From Oxalobacteraceae bacterium (lineage in GTDB: Bacteria; Pseudomonadota; Gammaproteobacteria; Burkholderiales; Burkholderiaceae_D): a DNA stretch of 26,744 nucleotides. Within the stretch, counting starts at the first letter, position 1; each line of letters starts with the position of its first letter. Where the stretch lies: positions 1 to 26,744 of the forward strand of contig JAIXQV010000225.1 in the NCBI GenBank assembly GCA_027485535.1, read 5' to 3'. A program made the translations under genes and the position numbers. Below are positions 1 through 8,127 of the stretch, in pieces. A model generated the notes under the pieces. The model searched no databases. It was given only the letters and a program-made list of their open reading frames with translations, and was not told the DNA's origin.

Positions 1-1390
1 AGATAACGCCAGCGATCAGACCAACACGGTCACGCAGCGCGAACACCAAGGGGTCATCATGCATCTCGCCGCGATGGGCTTTCATCCAGATACGGCTGAT
101 CCAATACAGCAGTACCGGCACTGAAGCCCAGATCAACTCCGGTGACCGATACAAGCGCACCACTGCTTCACTATTCAGGTAGAGCGCCAACACCAGCACA
201 GAAGCGTAGCCGGACATGATGCCCAGCATTTGTACCAGCGAAGCATCCGAGGTTAAGTAACCACGCCCATGCGCCCGTTCGCTACCTGACTTCGACTGTA
301 AATCCAGCTCGGCGTAGCGTTTGACGAAAGCTAAGGATAGAAAGAAGAACGCAGAAAAAGCCAGTAACCAAAATGAGAGCGAAATACTAAGCGCTGCAGC
401 ACCGGCAATCACGCGCAGCGTGTAGAGCATGGCGAGCGCGAGGCAATCAATAATCACGAGTCGCTTCAACACCAGCGAGTAAGCACAAGTGAGCGCAAAA
501 TAAAACAAGAGCCAGCCGCTGAATGCCCAGCCAACCGGCACCGCACACAGCAAAGCGCACACCAGCAAAAGTGGCACCAGCATGACGCCTAGCGCGACCG
601 GTATCTGCCCCGCGGCAAACGGACGAAAGCGCTTGCGTGGATGCTGCCGGTCACTATCGAGATCCAGCAGATCATTCGCCACATACACTGCTGAAGCACA
701 CAAACTGAAAGCGACGAAGGCCAGCAACAAGCGTGTCAATATCTCGCCGTCGGGGATCATGTGGGCAGCCATCGGCGCCATGAACAGCAACAAGTTCTTA
801 GCCCATTGATGCGGACGTAGCGCACGCAGCAACGCTTCTCCGACACGTTGATCAGTGTCGAATATCTTATCGATCTCGGCGACGGCTTTCGCCTTTCTGG
901 CTACCTCGGCCGACGCATTCACCACCACTGCCTTACGTGCGCGCTGCCAGACATGTAGATCGACCGAGGCATTGCCGGCATAGTCAAAGCCGCCGGCACC
1001 AAACAATCGCTCGAGTGCATCTGCTTTTGTTACGCCACCGAGATTGGTACTGCCATCACTGGCAATGACTTCATCAAAGAGTCCCAAGTGCTCGGAAATA
1101 GCGATTGCAATACTGTGGTCTGCAGCGGTACACAGCACCAGCTTGCGACCCTGAGCGCGTTGCTCAGTCAACCAAGTGATCAGTGGCTGGTGATACGGCA
1201 GCGTACTTGGATCAAACCGCGACAAAGTGGCCAGGCGCTGCTTCAGCACTGCCTTACCTTGTAATAGCCAGAACGGCATCTGCAGCAACGCTAAGGGATG
1301 CTCACGCAGCGCACGTAATGCGGCTTCATGCAGGGTGTCCGAGCGGACCAGCGTGCCGTCGAGATCGACAGCGAGCGGGATGGCATTCAA
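1..1390 (-). CDS. HAD phosphatase-UbiA prenyltransferase fusion (3' end outside window)
   Basis: The frame runs off the left edge after about 463 codons. Residues 1-175 form a HAD-type hydrolase: motif I DLDGT (9-13), motif II T88 in LCTAAD, Lys122, and motif IV GNASVD (139-144). From about residue 187 comes a multi-helix UbiA membrane prenyltransferase domain opening with LRPHQWAKN and carrying NDLLDLDSDR (239-248) followed by HPRKRFRP, then a second acidic motif DDPLVFALRDR near the edge. The RPHQWxKN and NDxxDxxxDRxHPxKRxRP pattern is, from memory, that of decaprenyl-phosphate phosphoribosyltransferase (Rv3806c), not of 4-hydroxybenzoate UbiA. Inferred role: transfer of phosphoribose to polyprenyl phosphate at the inner membrane, with the HAD domain as partner phosphatase. 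No in-frame ATG exists after the upstream stop. I chose TTG at 1390 because AGAAGGA lies 7 bases before it; an in-frame GTG 11 codons upstream is the alternative. maeB lies 144 bases upstream on the same strand. Confidence 0.8.
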   Translation of the reverse strand, partial: MNAIPLAVDLDGTLVRSDTLHEAALRALREHPLALLQMPFWLLQGKAVLKQRLATLSRFDPSTLPYHQPLITWLTEQRAQGRKLVLCTAADHSIAIAISEHLGLFDEVIASDGSTNLGGVTKADALERLFGAGGFDYAGNASVDLHVWQRARKAVVVNASAEVARKAKAVAEIDKIFDTDQRVGEALLRALRPHQWAKNLLLFMAPMAAHMIPDGEILTRLLLAFVAFSLCASAVYVANDLLDLDSDRQHPRKRFRPFAAGQIPVALGVMLVPLLLVCALLCAVPVGWAFSGWLLFYFALTCAYSLVLKRLVIIDCLALAMLYTLRVIAGAAALSISLSFWLLAFSAFFFLSLAFVKRYAELDLQSKSGSERAHGRGYLTSDASLVQMLGIMSGYASVLVLALYLNSEAVVRLYRSPELIWASVPVLLYWISRIWMKAHRGEMHDDPLVFALRDRVGLIAGVI

Positions 1391-1534
1391 AGGCGTGTCC
1401 TTCTGGGGGTGAGCGGCTGCTTGCACCAACTCGAGCGCGCGTATTTTAATTCAGCAACGGGGTGAGAATCGGCGCCTGTTGCGGGCAGCAACACTCAGCA
1501 ACCGTGGCCGAACGTCAGACCCGACAGGACTTTT

Positions 1535-3841
1535 TCAGCGCTGAACTGCGTCAACCACGGCCAAGGCGGTCATATTGACAATACGACGAACGGTCGCCGA
1601 CGGTGTCAGGATGTGTACCGCCCTTGCACAGCCGAGCAGCACCGGGCCAATGGCGATACCACCACCGGCGGTCATCTTCAGCAGGTTGTAGGCGATATTG
1701 GCGGCATCGATGTTAGGCAGCACTAATAGATTAGCGTCGCCTTTCAGCAAGGTGTCGGGCATCACTGACTTCAGCAGGTGCGCATCCAGCGCGGTGTCGC
1801 CATGCATCTCCCCGTCGACCTCGAGATCGGGCGCACGCTCGCGAATCAAGGCCAGTGCCTCACGCATCTTGATTGCCGACTCACTATTACTACTGCCGAA
1901 GTTGGAATGCGATAACAGCGCCGCACGCGGGTGCAGCCCGAAGCGTCGCATTTCTTCGGCTGCCATGATGGTGATCTCGGCAATCTGCTCGGCGTTCGGA
2001 TTCTCATTGACATGCGTATCGACCAGCACAATCTGTCGGTCGTGTAACACCAAGGCATTCATCGCGGCGTAGGTGTTCACACCGGCGCGTTTACCCAGGA
2101 TCATGTCGATGTAATGCAGATGCAGATCGGTGTTGCCGTAGGTGCCGCAGATCATGCCGTCGGCATCGCCTTTGTGGATCGCCATGGAACCGATCAGCGT
2201 GTGGCGACGGCGCATTTCCAGCTTTGCCCATTGCTCGGTTACGCCTTTCCGGCGCGTCATGGACAGGAAGGTCTCCCAGTACGAGCGGTAGCGCTCATCG
2301 CGCTCGGGATTGATGACCTCGAAGTCATGCTCCGGGCGAATCCGCAAACCATAACGCTGTATGCGCTGCTCAAGCACTGCAGGGCGACCCACTAAAATCG
2401 GCGTGGCCAAGTCCTCATCAATCACGACCTGTACCGCACGCAATACGCGCTCTTCTTCACCTTCGGCAAACACAATGCGCTTTTTCTCGGGCGGCGCTTT
2501 CTTGGCGATGGCAAATACCGGTTTCATTACGGTACCGCTGTGATAAACAAACTGCTGCAGGCGCTCCATATAGACCGCCATATCCTTGATCGGACGCGCG
2601 GCAACACCCGCTTGCTCAGCCGCGATGGCGACTGCTGGTGCGATCTTTAGCATCAGGCGCGGATCGAATGGTTTGGGGATGAGATAGTCCGGCCCAAACG
2701 ACAAATTGGTAACGCCATAGGTCGTTGCCACCACATCCGATTGCTCGGCCTGCGCCAAATCGGCAACGGCGTGTACGGTCGCAATCTCCATGCTGCGCGT
2801 AATCGTCGTGGCACCACAATCCAGCGCGCCCCGAAAAATATACGGGAAGCACAGCACGTTATTGACTTGGTTGGGATAGTCCGAACGACCCGTTGCGATC
2901 ACAGCATCGTCACGCACAGCGCGCACTTCTTCCGGCAAGATTTCAGGCGTCGGGTTCGCCAGCGCTAATACCAGTGGCTTCGGTGCCATTTGCCGCACCA
3001 TGTCCTGCTTTAAAACACCACCGGCAGACAAGCCCAAGAAAATATCAGCACCGGGGATCACTTCCGCCAGCGTGCGTTCTTTGATGTCTTGCGCGAAGCG
3101 TTCTTTGTCGGGGTCCATCAACTCGGTACGGCCCTTGTAGACCACACCGGCCAAGTCGGTCACGATGATGTTCTCGATTGGGAAGCCAAGATCAACAATC
3201 AGATCAAGACAGGCCAGCGCCGCCGCGCCAGCGCCCGACACCACCATCTTGCAGTGCTTGATATCTTTACCAACAACCTTCAAGCCATTCAAGATCGCGG
3301 CGCCCACAATAATCGCTGTACCGTGCTGATCATCATGAAACACCGGGATCTTCATCCGGCTGCGGAGTTTGCGCTCAATATAGAAGCACTCCGGCGCCTT
3401 GATATCTTCCAGATTAACGCCACCAAAGGTCGGCTCGAGCGCGGCGATGATGTCGCACAGCTTGTCTGGGTCGGTTTCGTTCACCTCAATGTCGAAGACA
3501 TCAATACCGGCAAACTTCTTGAACAAAACGCCCTTGCCCTCCATCACCGGCTTGGCGGCCAGCGGGCCGATGTTGCCCAGGCCAAGTACTGCAGTACCGT
3601 TGGTAATCACAGCAACCAGATTGCCGCGCGCAGTGTAGCGAAACGCGTTGGCGGGATCTGCTGCAATCTCCTCGCAGGCTGCGGCTACGCCGGGCGAGTA
3701 GGCAAGTGCCAGATCGCGCTGGTTGGTCAGCTGCTTGGTGGGTGTGACGGCGATTTTGCCGGGAGAAGGGAACTCGTGATACTCAAGTGCCGCCTGGCGA
3801 AATTCCTGGCGCGCTTGCGAGGGGGTGTCGTGGGAATCCAT
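1535..3841 (-). CDS. maeB: NADP-dependent malic enzyme, MaeB type with C-terminal phosphotransacetylase-like domain
   Basis: This enzyme oxidatively decarboxylates malate to pyruvate with NADP in the cytoplasm, feeding pyruvate and NADPH supply. At 768 residues it has the family's large two-part form. The malic enzyme part (about 1-430) shows the catalytic tyrosine in AYSPGVA (Y48), ITNGTAVLGLGNIG (79-92), a lysine-rich GKGVLFKKFAG, metal ligands in LEDIKAPECF and FHDDQHGTAI (E145, D146, D170, D171) and the dinucleotide-binding GAGAAA (203-208). The rest resembles phosphotransacetylase and in this family usually acts as a regulatory domain rather than an enzyme. ATG at 3841 is the first start after the upstream stop and gives the expected MDSHDTPSQARQEF N-terminus. 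It is divergent from thiL, and the HAD-UbiA gene follows downstream without a clear terminator. Confidence 0.95.
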   Translation of the reverse strand: MDSHDTPSQARQEFRQAALEYHEFPSPGKIAVTPTKQLTNQRDLALAYSPGVAAACEEIAADPANAFRYTARGNLVAVITNGTAVLGLGNIGPLAAKPVMEGKGVLFKKFAGIDVFDIEVNETDPDKLCDIIAALEPTFGGVNLEDIKAPECFYIERKLRSRMKIPVFHDDQHGTAIIVGAAILNGLKVVGKDIKHCKMVVSGAGAAALACLDLIVDLGFPIENIIVTDLAGVVYKGRTELMDPDKERFAQDIKERTLAEVIPGADIFLGLSAGGVLKQDMVRQMAPKPLVLALANPTPEILPEEVRAVRDDAVIATGRSDYPNQVNNVLCFPYIFRGALDCGATTITRSMEIATVHAVADLAQAEQSDVVATTYGVTNLSFGPDYLIPKPFDPRLMLKIAPAVAIAAEQAGVAARPIKDMAVYMERLQQFVYHSGTVMKPVFAIAKKAPPEKKRIVFAEGEEERVLRAVQVVIDEDLATPILVGRPAVLEQRIQRYGLRIRPEHDFEVINPERDERYRSYWETFLSMTRRKGVTEQWAKLEMRRRHTLIGSMAIHKGDADGMICGTYGNTDLHLHYIDMILGKRAGVNTYAAMNALVLHDRQIVLVDTHVNENPNAEQIAEITIMAAEEMRRFGLHPRAALLSHSNFGSSNSESAIKMREALALIRERAPDLEVDGEMHGDTALDAHLLKSVMPDTLLKGDANLLVLPNIDAANIAYNLLKMTAGGGIAIGPVLLGCARAVHILTPSATVRRIVNMTALAVVDAVQR

Positions 3842-4006
3842 GCGGGGCAGCTCTCGGCATGCTGTCTGTTCGATGCCGGGATTCTAACAGACCGAGGTAG
3901 GCCAAACATCGATGAAGGGGGAGAATTGCATACAAATCTGCGTACAAACCTGCAGCACACCTGCCCATCAACAATCTAGCCAATAGGCCTTCTGTACAAT
4001 CGTCAC
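3842..4006. promoter_or_regulatory. Divergent maeB/thiL promoter region
   Basis: The 165 bases between the two divergent starts must hold both promoters. On the minus strand a TAGAAT at 3881-3886 is a fair -10 box for maeB, but I see no good -35 at the matching distance. On the plus strand TACAAT at 3995-4000 is a -10-like box ending only 6 bases before the thiL ATG. Neither start has a strong Shine-Dalgarno. Assignments are by eye only. Confidence 0.4.
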
Positions 4007-4975
4007 ATGCCCTCCGAATTCGATTTAATCGCTCGCTATTTCACCCGGCCCACGCGTAGTAGCAGTGCGGTGCAGCTGGGCGTGGGTGATGATTGCGCAC
4101 TGATCGCGCCACCAGCAGATGAGTCACTTGCCATCTCGACCGATATGCTGGTTGAGGGCCGACACTTTCTGCCCGGTGCTGATCCGGAATCATTAGGGCA
4201 TAAATCGCTTGCAGTAAATCTGTCTGACCTTGCCGCCATGGGCGCTCGGCCACTGGGCTTCAGTCTGGCGCTCGCACTGCCCGCTGCGGATGAGGACTGG
4301 CTGGCATCATTTGCGCGTGGCTTATTTGCGCTGGCCGATCAAGAACACATCGAGTTAATCGGTGGTGATACTACGCGCGGCCCACTGACTATTTGCATTA
4401 CCGTGTTCGGCAGCGTACCCAACGATCACGCACTACGTCGCGATGGTGCGCTCGCCAATGATGACATCTGGGTCTCTGGTAGTTTGGGCGATGCGCGTCT
4501 TGGGCTTGAAGTCTTAACCCGTCATCTGAAGCTATCGGCAGACGATACAGCGGTAGCGCTACAGCGCTTGCATCGTCCGATACCGCGCGTATCGCTGGGT
4601 TTAGCGCTGCGTGGCATCGCGAGTGCGGCGATTGATATCTCCGATGGCCTGACCGGTGACTTGGGGCATATTCTGAAGCGCTCGGCGCTCGGCGCTACGA
4701 TCGAAGCTGATTTACTACCGATCGGTAGCGCACTACGCTCACAAGATCAAAAGATCCAGTATGAATTTGCGTTGAATGGTGGCGATGATTATGAGCTGTG
4801 CTTTTGTGCGCCGCTTTCGCAGCGTGATCGCGTGATCGCCACCGCTCAGCAAGTTGGCGTCGCTGTGACGCGTATTGGGCAGACAAGGGAAATACCCGGC
4901 TTGCGAGTGCTTGATCGCGCTGGTAAATCCCTTCATCTGCGGTCACAGTCCTTCGATCATTTTTCAACCCCATGA
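4007..4975 (+). CDS. thiL: Thiamine-monophosphate kinase
   Basis: ThiL phosphorylates thiamine monophosphate to thiamine diphosphate using ATP, the last step of cofactor synthesis. The 322-residue length is normal. The PurM-like fold signatures appear in order: VGDDCALI (26-33), DMLVEGRHF, KSLAVNLSDLAAMGA, IGGDTTRGPL, the glycine-rich DISDGLTGDLGHIL, and LNGGDDYELCF near the C-terminus. The stop overlaps the pgpA start by 4 bases (ATGA), so the two are translationally coupled; thiL-pgpA-pncC is a common betaproteobacterial order. The ATG at 4007 has no Shine-Dalgarno and a -10-like TACAAT ends 6 bases upstream, so the transcript may be leaderless. Confidence 0.96.
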   Translation: MPSEFDLIARYFTRPTRSSSAVQLGVGDDCALIAPPADESLAISTDMLVEGRHFLPGADPESLGHKSLAVNLSDLAAMGARPLGFSLALALPAADEDWLASFARGLFALADQEHIELIGGDTTRGPLTICITVFGSVPNDHALRRDGALANDDIWVSGSLGDARLGLEVLTRHLKLSADDTAVALQRLHRPIPRVSLGLALRGIASAAIDISDGLTGDLGHILKRSALGATIEADLLPIGSALRSQDQKIQYEFALNGGDDYELCFCAPLSQRDRVIATAQQVGVAVTRIGQTREIPGLRVLDRAGKSLHLRSQSFDHFSTP

Positions 4976-5514
4976 ATATGACACCCACTGAAAAAGTCGA
5001 GGTAATTGCACCCGCCTACGCGGTTAAGCGACTACCGAGCGTCAAGTTCATGCTCGAAAACCCAGCGCATTTTTTTGCACTGGGTTTGGGTAGCGGTTTA
5101 TCGCCGATCATGCCTGGTACTGCTGGCACGCTGTTTGGCTGGCTTTGCTTCAATGTGCTGACTGATCGATGGCCAGCCGTGTTCACACCCAGCGTATGGG
5201 CCGTGATTATCGTGCTCGGCTTCATCATTGGTGTGAAGATTTGCGACCGCGCCGGACGAGCTTTGGGCGTACCAGATCATGGCGCCATTGTATGGGACGA
5301 GATGATCGCGATCTGGTTGGTATTGCTGCTTGTCACGCCGTGTAGTTTTACGGCTGAAGTCGTCGCAGTACTGCTGTTCAGATTGTTTGATATGGTGAAG
5401 CCACCGCCCATCCGACAAATTGAGCGCCGTTATAAAGGCGGATTCGGCGTCATGATTGACGATATCCTTGCCGCATTTTTTACCTTGCTCATGATTGCTT
5501 TGTGGCGGTTCTAA
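4972..5514 (+). CDS. pgpA: Phosphatidylglycerophosphatase A
   Basis: PgpA dephosphorylates phosphatidylglycerophosphate to phosphatidylglycerol in the inner membrane. The 180-residue protein has the family blocks GSGLSPIMPGTAGTL (near 36-50), DHGAIVWDEMIAIW with its acidic pair (about 102-115), and RLFDMVKPPPIRQIERR followed by KGGFGVMIDDILAA (about 136-170). Hydrophobic helices lie between the blocks and at the C-terminus. The start is fixed by the ATGA overlap with thiL. Identity is clear; beyond translational coupling nothing shows a metabolic link to thiamine synthesis. Confidence 0.95.
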   Translation: MNMTPTEKVEVIAPAYAVKRLPSVKFMLENPAHFFALGLGSGLSPIMPGTAGTLFGWLCFNVLTDRWPAVFTPSVWAVIIVLGFIIGVKICDRAGRALGVPDHGAIVWDEMIAIWLVLLLVTPCSFTAEVVAVLLFRLFDMVKPPPIRQIERRYKGGFGVMIDDILAAFFTLLMIALWRF

Positions 5515-5521
5515 CTGTTTT

Positions 5522-5661
5522 TTCTAATTAGATTCTTAGACTGTTTCTTTAAATGGTTATTCCGTTTTATCGGTACTTCTAATTGATTTTCCCAGTGGAT
5601 GCTTTGAATAGATGCCTAAACTGGAATTTATCGATGGATACTTCTAATTAGCGTTTTCCCA
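5522..5661 (+). repeat. Imperfect direct repeats with TTCTAATT core upstream of pncC
   Basis: In the AT-rich 5515-5684 spacer the octamer TTCTAATT occurs three times, at 5522, 5577 and 5642. The last two belong to a longer imperfect repeat: TTTATCG, a short variable part, TACTTCTAATT, 1-3 variable bases, then TTTTCCCA (ending 5594 and 5661). Two of the cores extend to the palindrome CTAATTAG (5524-5531 and 5644-5651). The spacing is about 55 and 65 bases. Function is unknown; repeated regulator sites or remnants of a duplication are both possible. Confidence 0.5.
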
Positions 5662-5699
5662 CCTGTCACTAACCTCAGTACGCTTTGAAGATGAATGCG

Positions 5700-6194
5700 A
5701 TGAATAACTCCGAGCAAGCCTTGTACACACTTGCCGAACAGATTGGCGACGCGTTGAAACAAAAGCGCTGGCTGCTCACGACCGCTGAGTCGATCACTGG
5801 CGGCAGTATCTCGCAGTGCATTACAGATATTGCCGGGTCATCAGAATGGTTTGATTGCGGCTTGGTGACATATTCGAATGCCTCAAAAACCGGCTTTCTG
5901 GAGGTGCCCGAGGCCTTGATCGCGCAATTTGGTGCCGTCAGCGAAGAAGTCGCAGCCGCCATGGCAACCGGTGCGCTGGCCAATAGTGATGCCAATATCG
6001 CGCTCTCCACCACTGGGATTGCCGGCCCCACGGGTGCGGTACCCGGCAAGCCCGTGGGCACGGTCTGCTTCGGCTGGGCCAATGGGAAAACCGTCGTCAC
6101 CGAAAGACATGTGTTTCAGGGTGACCGTCACGCAGTACGCCTACAAACGACCGTGCATGCTTTACAGGGTCTACTAAGGCTTTTGCAAAAGTAG
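5700..6194 (+). CDS. pncC: Nicotinamide-nucleotide amidohydrolase (CinA C-terminal domain)
   Basis: This single-domain CinA-type protein deamidates nicotinamide mononucleotide to nicotinate mononucleotide in pyridine nucleotide recycling. The signature TTAESITGGSISQ contains the proposed nucleophile (S31 from this start), followed by GLVTYSNASKTGFL with Tyr58 and Lys63, then AVSEEVAAAMATGAL and the glycine-rich TTGIAGPTGA and KPVGTVCFG. It lacks the N-terminal MoaB-like domain of long CinA, as usual in proteobacteria. Start choice is uncertain: TTG 5685, ATG 5691 and ATG 5700 are in frame. I took 5700 because GAAG at 5687-5690 is then 9 bases upstream; it gives 164 residues, normal for the family. 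It converges on pyrF. Confidence 0.93.
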   Translation: MNNSEQALYTLAEQIGDALKQKRWLLTTAESITGGSISQCITDIAGSSEWFDCGLVTYSNASKTGFLEVPEALIAQFGAVSEEVAAAMATGALANSDANIALSTTGIAGPTGAVPGKPVGTVCFGWANGKTVVTERHVFQGDRHAVRLQTTVHALQGLLRLLQK

Positions 6195-6237
6195 TGAGCA
6201 GATAGTGAGTGCGATTTGAGCGCTTGTACATGGGCTT

Positions 6238-6265
6238 CTGGACCACAGCCTACGCCGGGGTGACG
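6238..6265 (+). repeat. Degenerate dispersed repeat resembling CTGGATTCCxGCCTxCGCxGGxATGACG
   Basis: The 28 bases here read CTGGACCACAGCC then TACGCCGGGGTGACG. They closely match a palindromic intergenic repeat that I recall as widespread in beta- and gammaproteobacteria. A partial second half (CAGAATCCAG then TGACGC, 6329-6344) lies about 65 bases on. The element sits between the convergent pncC and pyrF, a typical location. Identification is from memory of the motif. Confidence 0.4.
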
Positions 6266-6351
6266 CATCAAAGGCAATCGCTTTGTATTGATAGCTACTG
6301 CACCACACAAGGTCATTACAACGAACGCCAGAATCCAGTGACGCGAACTAT

Positions 6352-7176
6352 TTATCGATGGCGATACACATTAATGGCATCACGCGTTTCCCTCGCCATC
6401 CGTGCGGCAGCGTCAGCAAAGCCCTCACCATTCACCGACTTGGCATATAAAATCGCGCGCGATGAGTTGATCATCATGCCTGTGCCGTCGCTGCTCTGAC
6501 CCGCGAGCACGGTCGCCTCGATATCGCCACCTTGAGCGCCGATGCCCGGCACGAGTAACGGCATCTCACCCACGATTTTTCGGACTTCGGCAATCTCTTG
6601 GGGAAAGGTCGCCCCGACCACGAGAGCGCACTGACCATTGCGATTCCATTGCCGCGCTACCAGCCGTGCTACATGTTGATAGAGCGGCTGACCATCTACC
6701 TGCAAGGCCTGCAAGTCAGAGCCGCCGGGATTGGATGTGCGGCACAACACGATCACACCCTTTTCGTTCCACTGTAAATAGGGCTCGATTGAATCGAAGC
6801 CCATGTACGGATTCACCGTCACCGCATCAGCCTTGTAACGCTCGAACGCCTCGCGCGCATACTGCTCCGCGGTAGCGCCGATATCACCACGTTTGGCATC
6901 CAGCACGATAGGAATATCGGGGTAGTGTTGATTCAGGTAATCGCAAATCGCTTGCAATTGGTCTTCGGCAGCCAGCGCCGCGAAGTAGGCAATTTGCGGC
7001 TTGAACGCACAAGCGTAGCTGGCGGTAGCGTCGATGATGGCACGGCAGAATTCAAATACGGCATCCGATCGCCCTTGCAGCACGCCCGGGAACCGTGAGA
7101 TATCGGGGTCGAGCCCGACACACAGCAAAGAATCATGTTGCCGGATTGCGTTCGCGAGTTTAGAGGTGAAAGTCAC
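6352..7176 (-). CDS. pyrF: Orotidine 5'-phosphate decarboxylase (long, type 2 form)
   Basis: PyrF converts OMP to UMP, the last step of de novo pyrimidine synthesis, in the cytoplasm. The catalytic block VLDAKRGDIGATAEQYA (91-107) gives D93, K95 and D98. The N-terminal LLCVGLDPD (17-25) and FKPQIAYF (58-65) and a C-terminal phosphate-binding PGIGAQGGD also fit. The 274-residue length matches the longer family found in many betaproteobacteria rather than the roughly 245-residue enterobacterial form. Translation starts at GTG 7176 with only a weak upstream GAG; it is the farthest upstream start giving the expected MTFTSKLANAIR. It is divergent from the transporter gene. Confidence 0.95.
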   Translation of the reverse strand: MTFTSKLANAIRQHDSLLCVGLDPDISRFPGVLQGRSDAVFEFCRAIIDATASYACAFKPQIAYFAALAAEDQLQAICDYLNQHYPDIPIVLDAKRGDIGATAEQYAREAFERYKADAVTVNPYMGFDSIEPYLQWNEKGVIVLCRTSNPGGSDLQALQVDGQPLYQHVARLVARQWNRNGQCALVVGATFPQEIAEVRKIVGEMPLLVPGIGAQGGDIEATVLAGQSSDGTGMMINSSRAILYAKSVNGEGFADAAARMARETRDAINVYRHR

Positions 7177-7239
7177 AAGATCTCGGTATTGAGCTAGGGC
7201 GGAGTGGCATTGTAGCCTGTCGTGTTATCGTGCCGGCCC

Positions 7240-8127
7240 ATGCATCAACTGACACGCAAAGATCTCATCCTGCTTGGATTCCTGATCCTGTTCTGGGGCC
7301 TGAACTGGCCAGTCATGAAGGCCAGCGTTCGCGATTTCCCACCGCTGAGTTTCCGTAGCCTGTCGATGATCGGCGGGCTGGCGGCTATTGCGCTGATCGC
7401 CAAACTTCAGCGGGCATCGTTGCGTATCCCGCCTGGTCAGACCATGACCGTAGTAAAGCTGGCGATTCCGAATATGTTGATCTGGCACTCTTGCATCATC
7501 ATCGGCGTCAAGATGCTGTCGTCGGGGCGTGCTGCGATTTTGGGTTACACCATGCCGGTGTGGGCGGTGCTATCGGGCTTGCTGTTTTTCGGCGACCGTA
7601 TACACCGACGCGCCCTGCTGGGGATCTTGCTCGCCATGCTGGGCGCGGGTTTGCTGCTGTCGAGCGAATTCGCGCACATCGCGGGTCAGCCCATTGGCAC
7701 TCTATTCGCATTAACGGCGGCAGCGGCATGGGGATTCGGTACGGTACTGATGAAGCGCACCAAGCTCGACATGCCGACCATCTCGCTGACCTTCTGGATG
7801 CTGACGCTCACCACCAGCGTCATGTGCTTGTTGTCCGTGCTATTCGAGCGCTCGGAATGGGTCATGCCGAATGCAGTGACCTGGGCCGGCATCATCTATA
7901 ACGCGGTGATTATTTTCGCTTACGCGCACGTGGTCTGGTTCCGGCTCGCGCGTTTGCTACCACCCGTCGTGTCTAGCCTGTCGGTGATGTTGATTCCGGT
8001 GCTGGGTACCTTCTCCGGCGCCTGGATGTTAGGCGAGACGCCACAGTGGCAAGATTATGTCGCGATGCTACTGATTCTAGGTGCGATGTCGACCGTCATG
8101 CTTGCGCCGGCCAAGCAAGATCAGTAG
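7240..8127 (+). CDS. EamA-family (DMT superfamily) inner membrane transporter
   Basis: The protein of 295 residues has about ten hydrophobic segments, beginning with LILLGFLILFWGLNWPVMK, and two repeated halves typical of EamA transporters. The second half includes LFALTAAAAWGFGTVLMKR and ends in LILGAMSTVMLAP. Family members export metabolites or amino acids, but the substrate cannot be read from sequence. Start choice is open: ATG 7240 gives a usual short N-terminus, while an in-frame GTG at 7222 would add six residues; neither has a Shine-Dalgarno. Its stop codon overlaps the end of the convergent dacB by 7 bases, so the two transcripts must be complementary at their ends. Confidence 0.88.
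   Translation: MHQLTRKDLILLGFLILFWGLNWPVMKASVRDFPPLSFRSLSMIGGLAAIALIAKLQRASLRIPPGQTMTVVKLAIPNMLIWHSCIIIGVKMLSSGRAAILGYTMPVWAVLSGLLFFGDRIHRRALLGILLAMLGAGLLLSSEFAHIAGQPIGTLFALTAAAAWGFGTVLMKRTKLDMPTISLTFWMLTLTTSVMCLLSVLFERSEWVMPNAVTWAGIIYNAVIIFAYAHVVWFRLARLLPPVVSSLSVMLIPVLGTFSGAWMLGETPQWQDYVAMLLILGAMSTVMLAPAKQDQ

Noticed and set aside
1183..1449. Plus-strand open frames at the HAD-UbiA start
   Set aside because: They are shadows of the minus-strand HAD domain, whose DLDGT and later motifs are clear.
3089..3979. A 296-codon open frame antisense to the maeB 5' half
   Set aside because: No recognisable motif, no ribosome binding site, and it overlaps a gene with clear catalytic motifs.
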